This document shows positions 26,036-33,708 of a stretch of DNA of 64,000 nucleotides, piece by piece. Where the stretch lies: positions 868,001-932,000 of the forward strand of contig CAVRIA010000004.1 of NCBI GenBank assembly GCA_963721115.1, written 5' to 3'. Each line of letters starts with the position of its first letter. Position 1 is the first letter of the stretch. The notes under the pieces are model-generated. The model was not told where the DNA came from. It saw only the letters and a list, made by a program, of their open reading frames with translations, and ran no database searches. The position numbers and the translations under genes are program-made. This DNA comes from CAVRIA01 sp963721115 (GTDB taxonomy: Bacteria; Desulfobacterota; Binatia; HRBIN30; CADEER01).

Positions 26036-27736
26036 ATGACTGGATCGGTTCGAGGAGGGGCGGCCGGACGATCGGGCATCTTCGGGCTCGTCCTGTTTTT
26101 GTCGATCACCGGCAGTGCCGGGGCTGTGGCGGCCGGTACGAACTACTGGAGCAGCGGCGGGCCGCAGGGGCGCGAGGCGACGGCCATCGCCGTCGATCCC
26201 GCCCTCGCGGATACGCTCTACGCGGGAACGGATGAAGGCGTCTTCAAGAGCGTCGATGCGGGTGCGAGCTGGACGCCGACCAATCTCAACGAGCCGTTCC
26301 TGACGATCGACGCACTGGTGGCCGCCGGCCCTCCCACCGTTCTCTTCGCCGCCGGAAGTTTCGGCGTGCAGAGGAGCGGGGACGGCGGCGAGAAATGGGT
26401 CGTGGCCAACCACGGATTCGGTTCGACCTACGTGCAGGCGCTGATCGTCGACCCTGGCGACGGGCGTATCCTCTACGCCGGAACGTACCGGCCGTCGGGT
26501 ACATTGCCGTCCGGCGTATTCAAGACCGTCGACGGCGCCATGGAGTGGAACACCACGGGCCTGTCCAACTCCCACGAGGTCTCCGCCATCGTCGTCGATC
26601 CGCGCGACACGGACGTGGTGTACGCCGTCGACCGCCAGATGCTCGTGCGCAGCGCCAACGGAGGCGCGACGTGGTCCCCGGTCGAGCGCTTCCGTTTCGG
26701 CACGGCAGGGGCGCTGACCGCGGCCGGGAATGCCACGCGGAGCGTCGTGTACGTCGTGATCGATGGAACGGTCTATCGCAGTGCCGACGCGGGGCGGACG
26801 TGGACGGGAGGCAACACCGGTCTCCTGGGCTCGGTGCTGCGCCTCGTTGCGGATCCCGTGGTGACGTCGACGGTGTACGCCGGCAGCGAGAACGGCGTCT
26901 TCAAGAGCACGGATGGCGGGGCGCGATGGGCTCGGCTCGAGGCCGGGCTGGCCGGGGAGGGCGTCGCCGACCTCGTCGTCGATCCGCGCAATACGCGCGT
27001 CCTCCACGCCGCAACCTCCGCGGGGGTTTTCTCGCTCACCCAGGATGCCATCTTCTCCTGCGCCGGCGACTGCAGCGGCGACGATCGCATCACCATCGAC
27101 GAGCTGGTGAGCGGCGTGCGGATCGCCATCGGCGCCGCGCCTCTGAGCAGCTGTGCGGCCTTCGACGTCTACGGGGACGGCCAGGTCTCGATCGACGAGC
27201 TGGTCGCCGCCGTCGACGGCGCTCTCGACAGCTGCCTGCCGGTCAGCCGGGTGGAGAATTTCTCCGACTTCGCTCACTTCGAGCTGACGCGCCACGGGGG
27301 CCTCGGCTTCTGCCCACCGCTCGGAGTCTTCTCGGCGACGATCTCGCGCCAAGCCGCCGACCGCTACGAGCTTGACCTTGAAGTGCTGGAGGAAGGGGTT
27401 GCCGGCGTCGACGAATGCCTGCCCGGCATCGTGGGTGAGGTCGAGTGCGCGGTCGTCCGACCCCGTCCGGCGCGGCTCCTCGATGCCGAGGAGGTCGACC
27501 GTTTGCGAGCCGCCTTCTCGAGCCTGCTGGTCCACCACGAGCCGGACCGCATCTGCCGACACGTCATCTTCGATCCCTGCCTGATCGACATGCTGGCGTG
27601 GGACGACTCCCGAGTCAGCGACTTCATCTGCAGCAGCGAGCGTCTCGATGCCCAGTCGGCGTACGAGGTCCTCTCTTTCCTCGAGGATCTCTCGGCGGCC
27701 CCTGCCCTCGCGGGGCGGGCTGGTGGGGGCTACTAG
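26036..27736 (+). CDS. Secreted BNR/Vps10-type beta-propeller protein with Cys-bounded EF-hand pair
   Basis: 566 aa with a clear ribosome site (GAGGGGAGA) and an export signal (SGIFGLVLFLSITGSAGAVA). Residues 45-335 carry repeats of the form V-D-P...-T-L-Y-A-G-T-..-G-V-F-K-S-x-D-G-G-x-x-W, the sortilin/sialidase-like propeller. Residues 342-400 are the same 59-residue Cys-bounded calcium module seen in two other exported proteins here. A C-terminal domain (about 405-566) with at least five cysteines is unfamiliar. Probably extracellular and calcium-stabilised; enzymatic activity is not indicated. Confidence 0.78.
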   Translation: MTGSVRGGAAGRSGIFGLVLFLSITGSAGAVAAGTNYWSSGGPQGREATAIAVDPALADTLYAGTDEGVFKSVDAGASWTPTNLNEPFLTIDALVAAGPPTVLFAAGSFGVQRSGDGGEKWVVANHGFGSTYVQALIVDPGDGRILYAGTYRPSGTLPSGVFKTVDGAMEWNTTGLSNSHEVSAIVVDPRDTDVVYAVDRQMLVRSANGGATWSPVERFRFGTAGALTAAGNATRSVVYVVIDGTVYRSADAGRTWTGGNTGLLGSVLRLVADPVVTSTVYAGSENGVFKSTDGGARWARLEAGLAGEGVADLVVDPRNTRVLHAATSAGVFSLTQDAIFSCAGDCSGDDRITIDELVSGVRIAIGAAPLSSCAAFDVYGDGQVSIDELVAAVDGALDSCLPVSRVENFSDFAHFELTRHGGLGFCPPLGVFSATISRQAADRYELDLEVLEEGVAGVDECLPGIVGEVECAVVRPRPARLLDAEEVDRLRAAFSSLLVHHEPDRICRHVIFDPCLIDMLAWDDSRVSDFICSSERLDAQSAYEVLSFLEDLSAAPALAGRAGGGY

Positions 27737-27840
27737 CGTAGTCTCTCAGAAAGGCCTTTACCGAGATCGGACAACGGGAGGGCGAGCCTGCAGGCGAGCC
27801 GTTTGGCTTGAACGGGGCGGCTCGGCAGTCGCAGCTTGCA

Positions 27841-28233
27841 TCAGCCGGTCCGTAAACCGAGTTGTAAGACACTACATGATTGTCCGTCCTTCAGCAGATT
27901 CCGCATCTCGGCTTGCAGCTTTTCGACCTGGCTCTTGATCTGCGCCACCCTGGCCAGCTGCTGCGGTGTCAGCACCGCGCGGATGGCGAGGGCGGTCTTG
28001 ATCCCCTGTTCCATCAGCTGCTGGCGGAGCTGCGTGATCTGCTGCACCTGCGACGTCAGGTCCGCCAGCTGCACCGTTCCCGGGGCGAAGAGCTTGTCGG
28101 CCAACTGATCGTTGGCGTCCTGCAGCTGTTGGAAGAGGGTGCGTAGCGTCTGGTGATCGGATTCCATGATCCCGTGCACTCGATCTTGCTGTTCCGGGGT
28201 CAGGTCGGCCTGCCGCAGAATCATGTGCAGCAT
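27841..28233 (-). CDS. Spy/CpxP-like (LTxxQ) helical protein, apparently lacking a signal peptide
   Basis: 130 aa from the ATG at 28233. Two LTPEQQ/LTPQQL motifs (residues about 10 and 83) within long amphipathic helices match the Spy/CpxP/CnrX group, periplasmic chaperones or metal-stress sensors. Family members carry an export signal, but the frame upstream of 28233 reads as non-coding basic sequence and no ribosome site is seen, so the 5' end may be lost or relocated. It is the last gene of a minus-strand cluster. Confidence 0.55.
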   Translation of the reverse strand: MLHMILRQADLTPEQQDRVHGIMESDHQTLRTLFQQLQDANDQLADKLFAPGTVQLADLTSQVQQITQLRQQLMEQGIKTALAIRAVLTPQQLARVAQIKSQVEKLQAEMRNLLKDGQSCSVLQLGLRTG

Positions 28234-28348
28234 AGCCGCAGTAACGAATGGGGTAGGGGATTGGTTGACCGCGCCAGGTCTAAATTTCTCTCCGTTGACG
28301 GTGAGACGCGGGCGCGGGGATCCACGGCCGTGGCGGCCGCGGATGGTC

Positions 28349-28753
28349 TCAGGACCTAGACGCAGCCGCCGCGCGTGGGCGAGTCTTCTTCTGCGCCGTG
28401 CCGATCGGCACGACGTGTACGTGTCCCCCGCGCGCGCTACCGCGGATCTCGAGACGCTCGAGCAGTGCTTCGAGATCCGCCTGATCGGCCTGCTCAACGC
28501 CGATGAAGAAGAGGATGCTGCTGCGGTGGCGGGTGCGGCGTTGCGAGAAGGCGACGAGGCGGTCGTGGCAGTGCTTGCGTTCGAGGTCCGAGCGCAGGAC
28601 GGTCATCCCGTAGACGATGCGCCCGCGAAGAGGACTGATGCGTACGATCTCGGGTGCGCCGGCCTTCGCCGGCCGAAGCCACGAATAGCCGAGCTCGATC
28701 AGATGGGCGTTGAGCTCCTGGCGCAGACGGACGCGTGCTTGTGAATCGGCCAT
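28349..28753 (-). CDS. Hypothetical protein, coupled to upstream gene
   Basis: 134 aa, not recognised. It is mixed alpha/beta with a central ILFFIGVEQADQADLEALLE segment and a basic Lys/Arg/Ala-rich tail. Its ATG lies three bases behind the stop of the upstream gene (TGAGCCATG) and lacks its own ribosome site, implying translational coupling. No membrane helix or signal peptide. The two genes probably act together. Confidence 0.5.
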   Translation of the reverse strand: MADSQARVRLRQELNAHLIELGYSWLRPAKAGAPEIVRISPLRGRIVYGMTVLRSDLERKHCHDRLVAFSQRRTRHRSSILFFIGVEQADQADLEALLERLEIRGSARGGHVHVVPIGTAQKKTRPRAAAASRS

Positions 28754-28756
28754 GGC

Positions 28757-29095
28757 TCAGAGCGTCGCGGCGTCGCGGCGTCCGTTGGCGGCTCTCTGAC
28801 GGCGCAGATGGATGGCGGCCAGCCACCACTGCGTGCCGTCGGTGAGCCGCAGGATCTGATAGAGCGATCCCTGGCGCGATTTTGGACGCCAGGCGAGAAT
28901 CTCGACCTCGTCGCCGTCGGCGAGATCGTTTCCCATCGGGCGCCCGTCATCGTCCATCATGGGAACGGGCTGCCCGTTCTGTGCCTGGCCTTGCGGCCAA
29001 TTCACGAAGGCATGCCAACCGACGCAGAATACGGGGTCGTTCGGCGGCCGGCGTGGGCGGGGTTTGGACGGTGGCAGATTGTCGTAGTCGGACAC
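28757..29095 (-). CDS. Hypothetical protein (SH3-like small domain)
   Basis: 112 aa from a GTG at 29095 preceded by GGGAGAG; an ATG at 29161 in the same frame is possible but less well placed. Pro/Arg-rich start, then a compact Trp-rich part (CVGWHAFVNWPQG, EILAWRPKSRQGSLYQILRL, WWLAAIHLRRQ) that looks like a small beta-barrel. No known family recognised. Confidence 0.45.
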   Translation of the reverse strand: MSDYDNLPPSKPRPRRPPNDPVFCVGWHAFVNWPQGQAQNGQPVPMMDDDGRPMGNDLADGDEVEILAWRPKSRQGSLYQILRLTDGTQWWLAAIHLRRQRAANGRRDAATL

Positions 29096-29247
29096 GCGCT
29101 CTCCCAGACGGCGTCGGGCGCGGTCCCTCGGGAAAGAAGCGCTCGAAAATGCCGTCAGCAAGCAAGGTGAAAAGAGTCGTTACCCGGGAGCCGCGAATTG
29201 AGATCGTTTCGCGCTCTCCCGGGTGACGAGTCTCGGATCGGATGCCC

Positions 29248-29550
29248 CTAGCGGCGGTTGAAGCGGCCTCTGCCGCCACCGCCACCGCCGCCGCCACCGC
29301 CTTCGCGCTCGCGGGCTTCGTTGACCTTCAGGGCGCGACCGTGCAGCTCGTGCCCGTCAAATTGCTGAATGGCCCGCTGGGCTTCCGCGTTGGTGCTCAT
29401 CTCGACGAACCCGAATCCGCGTGACTGCCCGCTGTTGCGATCCGTGATGACCGCCGCGGACTCGCACGAGCCGGCCTGCGCGAAGAGATCTTCGAGATCC
29501 TTCTGCGTCACCTCGAAGGCGAGGTTTCCAATGTAGAGCTTTCGTCCCAT
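29248..29550 (-). CDS. Glycine-rich RRM RNA-binding protein
   Basis: 100 aa. One RNA recognition motif fills residues 3-80, with RNP2 KLYIGNL (4-10) and RNP1 RGFGFVEM (44-51), both with the aromatic residues needed to stack on RNA. The tail is a run of ten glycines plus GRGRFNRR, as in cyanobacterial and plant cold-inducible glycine-rich proteins. It is expected to act as a cytoplasmic RNA chaperone. A roughly 190-nt leader with a terminator-like hairpin precedes it, suggesting post-initiation control. Confidence 0.93.
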   Translation of the reverse strand: MGRKLYIGNLAFEVTQKDLEDLFAQAGSCESAAVITDRNSGQSRGFGFVEMSTNAEAQRAIQQFDGHELHGRALKVNEAREREGGGGGGGGGGRGRFNRR

Positions 29551-29594
29551 GATACGACTCCTGGTTTGGTCGCCGCCGCGACCATGTGGGGGAA

Positions 29595-29613
29595 AAGCCC
29601 TCGTGCAGGGCTT
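29595..29613 (-). terminator. Terminator-like hairpin in the RRM gene leader
   Basis: Read on the minus strand: AAGCCCT-GCACG-AGGGCTT followed by TT and a C-run. The 7-bp perfect stem lies about 45 nt before the RRM start codon and after the predicted promoter, so it is inside the leader rather than at a gene end. It may attenuate or hide the ribosome site; the T-run is short. Confidence 0.35.
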
Positions 29614-29746
29614 CGGCCAGCCTTCGGGGGACTGCGCCTCCCGATCGACGACACCATTGTCGACACCGGGTATGTCCGGGTGCTTGATCGGGAAGCACCA
29701 AACCGAGAGCGTATGGTGGGGTTCTCGTCAGCCTGCAGGAACACTT

Positions 29747-29775
29747 AGAATAGCACGCTGGTAGAATGTTCACAA
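29747..29775 (-). promoter_or_regulatory. Predicted promoter of the RRM gene
   Basis: On the minus strand TTGTGA (29770-29775), a 17-bp spacer and TATTCT (29747-29752); each box matches 4 of 6 consensus bases. The stretch is notably more AT-rich than its surroundings. The 374 bp between the RRM gene and the acyltransferase holds this promoter, the leader hairpin and no gene I can support. Confidence 0.4.
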
Positions 29776-29924
29776 CTACGACGCGCGTGGCGTGCCCGAT
29801 GAGCGGGCAGGGACGTGTCGATCGTTGGCACACACACCTGCGGGCGATCGAGTAGCCCCATGCTCCCTGTTTCCGGAGATCTACGTCTTCTTCTGCCTAC
29901 CGCCGGATGCTGCGCCCCGGCTGC

Positions 29925-30536
29925 TCAGGCCACGCGGCGCCTGCGCTCGATTGCCACCATCCCACGCAGCTCCGGGTGCTTCGGGGTCACTCCGGCGTAG
30001 AATTCCTCGAATACCTCGAAATCCGCCTCGATGTCCCCGGTCGGGGCGAACGCCGGCCCCAGACCGGCGACGCGGCGGCGATAGTCGACGTAGCCGAGGA
30101 CGATCGGGACGCGGGCGCCACGGGCGATATGGTAGAAGCCGGTCTTCCATGCCGGCGAGTGCTTGCGCGTGCCCTCGGGCGGCACCGCCAGAATCAACGG
30201 CTCGCCGTCGTCGAAGCGCGCCACGGCCTGCGCGACCACGTCGTTGCGGGAGGAGCGATCGATCGGCAATCCGCCGAAGAGGCGGATCAGCGCCCCGAGC
30301 GGAAAGAAGAAGGCCGAGTCCTTGATGAACCACGCCAGCTTGACGCGGAAGACGTACGCCGCCGTCAACATCACGAAAGCGTCCCAATTCGAGGTGTGCG
30401 GCGCGGCGATGATGACGAACCGCTCCGGTCGAGGCACTTCGCCCTCGACCTTCCAACCGGTCAGCCGAAACAACAGCTTGGCCAGCGCGTGCATTCCGGC
30501 GCTGATGCGGAAGGGATTGGGCAGGGAACTCTCCAT
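29925..30536 (-). CDS. 1-acyl-sn-glycerol-3-phosphate acyltransferase family protein (PlsC-like)
   Basis: 203 aa from the ATG at 30536; upstream in-frame sequence looks non-coding. The acyltransferase blocks are present: HTSNWD near residue 45 (H-x4-D active pair), GGLPIDR near 85 and VPPEGTRKHSPAWKTGFYHI near 120. The NWD variant and short length fit the small PlsC-like proteins annotated as 1-acyl-glycerol-3-phosphate acyltransferase or hemolysin-associated acyltransferase. It would transfer acyl chains to a lipid acceptor at the inner membrane. Confidence 0.85.
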   Translation of the reverse strand: MESSLPNPFRISAGMHALAKLLFRLTGWKVEGEVPRPERFVIIAAPHTSNWDAFVMLTAAYVFRVKLAWFIKDSAFFFPLGALIRLFGGLPIDRSSRNDVVAQAVARFDDGEPLILAVPPEGTRKHSPAWKTGFYHIARGARVPIVLGYVDYRRRVAGLGPAFAPTGDIEADFEVFEEFYAGVTPKHPELRGMVAIERRRRVA

Positions 30537-30694
30537 CGGGGGCGTGTAGCGGTCCGCACGGCAATTTGCCAGGGGGCGCGCGTTGGACGGCGATGCCGTC
30601 CTGCCCGAAACGGCGGTCGCCCGCCGCGACGCTCCAAGTGAGGTGGCGCAGACTCGGTTGATTGCCAGCACGCTCGGAGGTACTGTCCGCCTTG

Positions 30695-31474
30695 ATGCCA
30701 AGGGAAGCCTCAGCGCGGCAGGGGTTTCGGGGGCTCGCGGTGGTCAGCCTGCTCCTCGTCCTCGCGGGCGTGATCGGCTACTTCGTCGTCGTCTTTCGTT
30801 TCGCGGCCTGGCTGCCCTCGGTGCGCAACGACGCGGTGCCGAATTGGATCCTGGTCGCCCTGGGGCTGGGGCTGGCGATCCTGGCGATCCGTCGCGCGCC
30901 CACCGCCCGAACACCGAAGGTGCTGCTCGGCGTCGACGTCGTGCTCGCGGTTCTCTTCGCCGCGATGCTCTACGTCATCCCGGTCGTCCCAGCGGCGACC
31001 GGCCCGGCGCTCGGCGCCTCCGCCCCGGACTTCGCGCTGCTCGACCAGAGCGGCAACACCGTGCGACTCTCCGACCTGCGTGGCGCGCCGGTCCTTCTCG
31101 TCTTCTATCGCGGCCACTGGTGACCGTTCTGCGTGTCGGAGCTGCAGGGTCTGCAGCTGAGCCAGGACGAGTTCCATCGCCGGGGGTGTCGCATCTTCGG
31201 GATCGTCGTCGATCCGGTCGAGACCAATGCGCAACTGGTTCGGGACGCGCGCCTCGAGTTCCCGATCCTCTCCGATCCCGATCTGCACACGATCGACGCC
31301 TACGGGCTGCGCCATCCCGACGGGCATGACGGTCGAGATATCGCGCTCTCTGCTTCCGTGCTGATCGACGCGAACGGGATCGTACGCTGGACCCACGTGA
31401 CACGAAACTTTCGCGTGCGCCCGCTGCCCGCCGAGACTCTCGCCGCTGTCGACGCCCTCGGCGCCCGGCCCTGA
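30695..31474 (+). CDS. Membrane-anchored peroxiredoxin-like selenoprotein (Sec encoded by in-frame UGA)
   Basis: 259 aa read through one TGA at 31121-31123. Start ATG 30695 (TTG 30692 also possible) lies 13 bases after GGAGGT. Residues 13-35, 50-66 and 76-98 are membrane helices; residues 104-259 are an AhpC/TSA-type thioredoxin fold (APDFALLDQSGNTVRLSDLRG, VLLVFYRGHW-U-PFC). The TGA (residue 143) falls exactly where the family has the peroxidatic Cys of the WCPxC motif, leaving a U-x-x-C pair with C146. Reading continues in the same frame with strong homology (GIVVDPVETNAQLVRDARLE, SVLIDANGIVRW). A SECIS-like hairpin follows at once. The enzyme should reduce peroxides or disulfides on the periplasmic side. 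It needs selA/selB/selC/selD, which are not in this window. Confidence 0.8.
31121..31160 (+). promoter_or_regulatory. Bacterial SECIS-like element directing Sec insertion at 31121
   Basis: Starting 17 nt after the UGA, an 8-bp perfect stem AGCTGCAG (31140-31147) and CTGCAGCT (31151-31158) closes a GGT loop. The loop and flanks (TGCAG-GGT-CTGCA) closely resemble the E. coli fdhF SECIS apex (TGCAG-GT-CTGCA), including the G-U pair contacted by SelB. Stem, spacing and loop identity all fit. Confidence 0.75.
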
Positions 31475-31628
31475 CGGCGCCCGGCTCGCCAACACGGCGG
31501 TGGTGGCTTTCGCGGGCTCGCGGGCCGGCTCTCATCCGAAGCGCCCTTCGTTGATCGAGACTTCCTTCCCGGCGCTCACGGACCTGCGAGCGATCCTCGG
31601 TGCGAGGACCCTCTCGACCAACGGGGCG

Positions 31629-33359
31629 CTACTGGAAATCCTCCGCGTAGAAGCTCCACCACAGCTCGCACTGCTGGCGGCGGAAGTGGGTGAGCACGCT
31701 GTTGTCGACGTCGAAGTTGATGCGCTGGTCGCTGGCGTCGTCGTAGCGCGGCCACGGCAGGGCGTCGTCGCCGTTCGGATCGCCGGTGCGCGCGAAGCGG
31801 GTCCAGTATCCCTGCATCGACATGGCCAGCGCCTCGTCCTCCGGCGACGGGGAGGTCGCTGACCCGAAGACGAAGGCGATCTCCGAGCCGTGCGTCGCAC
31901 CCAGGGACGGGAGGACGTCCGCCAGCACCGGCCGGGCGAAGTTGTACAGGTAGGTCTCGGCGCCGCCGGCAGCGGCGCGGCGCGCCGAGTCGTAGGTCGG
32001 GCAGACGAGAATGGAGTCGCCGAAGGCGCGCACGAGCGCGTCGTTCGGGGTGTCGTAGTCGCTGGCGGGATAGACTGCGGCGATCTGGTCCGCTCGGTCG
32101 CCCCAGCGCGCGTGCAGCTCCGCCAGGTACTCCTCCTCGGTCGTGACCGGCGGAACGCCGAGGAAGAAGAGCGTGCCTTCGTCGGAGTTGGAGCCGAGGA
32201 TGTAGGGCACCTTGGCGAAGTCGCCCTCGTCGTAGAGCGTGCGCGGCTGGTCGGGGAGGAATCCGCCGTCGACGATGGGGTCGAAGCCGGTGGCGTTCGC
32301 CAGAAGGACGGAGACGGGCTGCTCCCGCAAGCAGGCGAGCGGGTCCGCCGCATCGGCGCAGCCGAGGGTTTCGATCAGGGACGCGGTCCTCTGCTGCGCC
32401 TCTTCCCTGCTCGTCTGTCGGGTGGTGCAGCCACCGCTCTCGCTGATGGCGCGTTGAAACAGGCCGCGGCTGAGGGGCGAGGCGACGTGGAAGCAGACGT
32501 CGAAGGACCCGGCGCTCTCGCCGAAGATGGTGACGTTCTGCGCATCGCCGCCGAAGGCGGGGATGTTGTCGCGCACCCACTCGAGGGCGGCGCGTTGATC
32601 GAGCAGACCCTGGTTGCCGGAGTAGGGATAGGCGGCGTCTTCCTCGTCGAGCGCGGGATCGCTGAGGAAGCCGAAGATGTTCAACCGGTAGTTGGTGGTC
32701 ACGATCACGACGTCCTGGGTCTCGCCGAGGACGCGCCCGTCGTAGAACAGCCCGCCGACGCCGAGCGGTACCTGGTCCGCGGTCGAGCCGCCGGTGTTCC
32801 CGCCGCCGTGGAACCACACCATCACCGGAAGGGGATGGGTCGGAGCCGGGTTCGGCGTCCACACGTTGAGGTAGAGGCAGTCCTCGTTGTCGCTCGCGGG
32901 CGTCGTCAGACCCGCGACCTGGGCGCACGGCAGACTCATCTGATTCGCCTCCAGAACTCCCGTCCAGGGATCGGGCGGCTGTGGCGGGCGCCAGCGAAGG
33001 TCTCCGAGCGGCGGCTTGGCGAAGGGGATGCCGAAGAACCGACGCGTTCCGCCGTCGATCTCGCCCTGGACCATGCCGTCGGCGAGATCGATCAGAGTCC
33101 CTTCCTGGATCGCGCTGGTGGGCGTCGCGGTCGGCTCCTCGGTCGGCGTGCTGGTCGCGGTCGGGGTCTCCGTCGGCGTGTCGGTCGGGGGTACGGTGGC
33201 CGTGTCGGTGGGCTCGGCGGTGGCCGTGTCGGTCGGAGTCGCCGTGGCGATGGCGTTGCCCTCGTTGTCGGAGCCGCAGGCGCTGACTACGAGAGAGCCG
33301 AGCAGCAAGAGGAAGATCGGTGCCCGGGCGATCCGGCGAAGGTAGATGAATCGACTCAT
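31629..33359 (-). CDS. Carboxylesterase type B lipoprotein with Thr/Pro-rich stalk
   Basis: 576 aa. A lipoprotein signal (FLLLLGSLVVSAC, lipobox VSAC) is followed by a Thr/Pro/Glu repeat stalk (residues about 38-82, units of the form ATPTDTAT). The carboxylesterase/PNB-esterase domain begins at FFGIPFAKPPLGDLRWRPP. The nucleophile elbow is GESAGS near 255, with HGGGNTGG (oxyanion) near 165, the acid residue in NSDEGTLFF near 375 and His in ATHGSEIAF near 500. A surface-anchored esterase on a flexible spacer. It is divergent from the SIR2-TIR gene; the 349 bp between them hold no other gene. Confidence 0.92.
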   Translation of the reverse strand: MSRFIYLRRIARAPIFLLLLGSLVVSACGSDNEGNAIATATPTDTATAEPTDTATVPPTDTPTETPTATSTPTEEPTATPTSAIQEGTLIDLADGMVQGEIDGGTRRFFGIPFAKPPLGDLRWRPPQPPDPWTGVLEANQMSLPCAQVAGLTTPASDNEDCLYLNVWTPNPAPTHPLPVMVWFHGGGNTGGSTADQVPLGVGGLFYDGRVLGETQDVVIVTTNYRLNIFGFLSDPALDEEDAAYPYSGNQGLLDQRAALEWVRDNIPAFGGDAQNVTIFGESAGSFDVCFHVASPLSRGLFQRAISESGGCTTRQTSREEAQQRTASLIETLGCADAADPLACLREQPVSVLLANATGFDPIVDGGFLPDQPRTLYDEGDFAKVPYILGSNSDEGTLFFLGVPPVTTEEEYLAELHARWGDRADQIAAVYPASDYDTPNDALVRAFGDSILVCPTYDSARRAAAGGAETYLYNFARPVLADVLPSLGATHGSEIAFVFGSATSPSPEDEALAMSMQGYWTRFARTGDPNGDDALPWPRYDDASDQRINFDVDNSVLTHFRRQQCELWWSFYAEDFQ

Positions 33360-33708
33360 TGTTCACTCCCCCTTTTCGTGTGCCGCCTTTGGGTATCAGA
33401 GGACGGCGCTCGAGGAAAAGGGCCGCGACTTCGAGACTGCAGAATTGAGCTGCCGACGCGTTCTCTCGATTGAGCTGGTGGGCGGGTGAATCCCGGGTCT
33501 CGACGGCGCCGCCGCGCTGGAGCGTTGCCTGCCGGAATCGCTCTTCCAATCGACATAGACCGAAGCGCTGGCCAGTCGATGCGGTGGCGGATTGCGCTTG
33601 TCGGGAAGCCGGCGAGACATGGAACGGGCTTGAAATTCGTATGGTCGATGCTGTATCGGAGCAGCATCTTCGCGATTGGTCCACCCTGTCACTGGAGGTA
33701 TGCAATCG
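33360..33708. other. Divergent intergenic region between esterase and SIR2-TIR gene
   Basis: 349 bp. Apart from the GGAGGT ribosome site of the SIR2-TIR gene (33694-33699) I recognise no operator, repeat or small gene. Promoters for both directions must lie here. Confidence 0.3.

Noticed and set aside
31133..31474. Reading the downstream half of the peroxiredoxin as a separate gene starting at GTG
   Set aside because: There is no ribosome site, and it would lack the N-terminal strands and the first active residue; read-through with Sec explains everything better.
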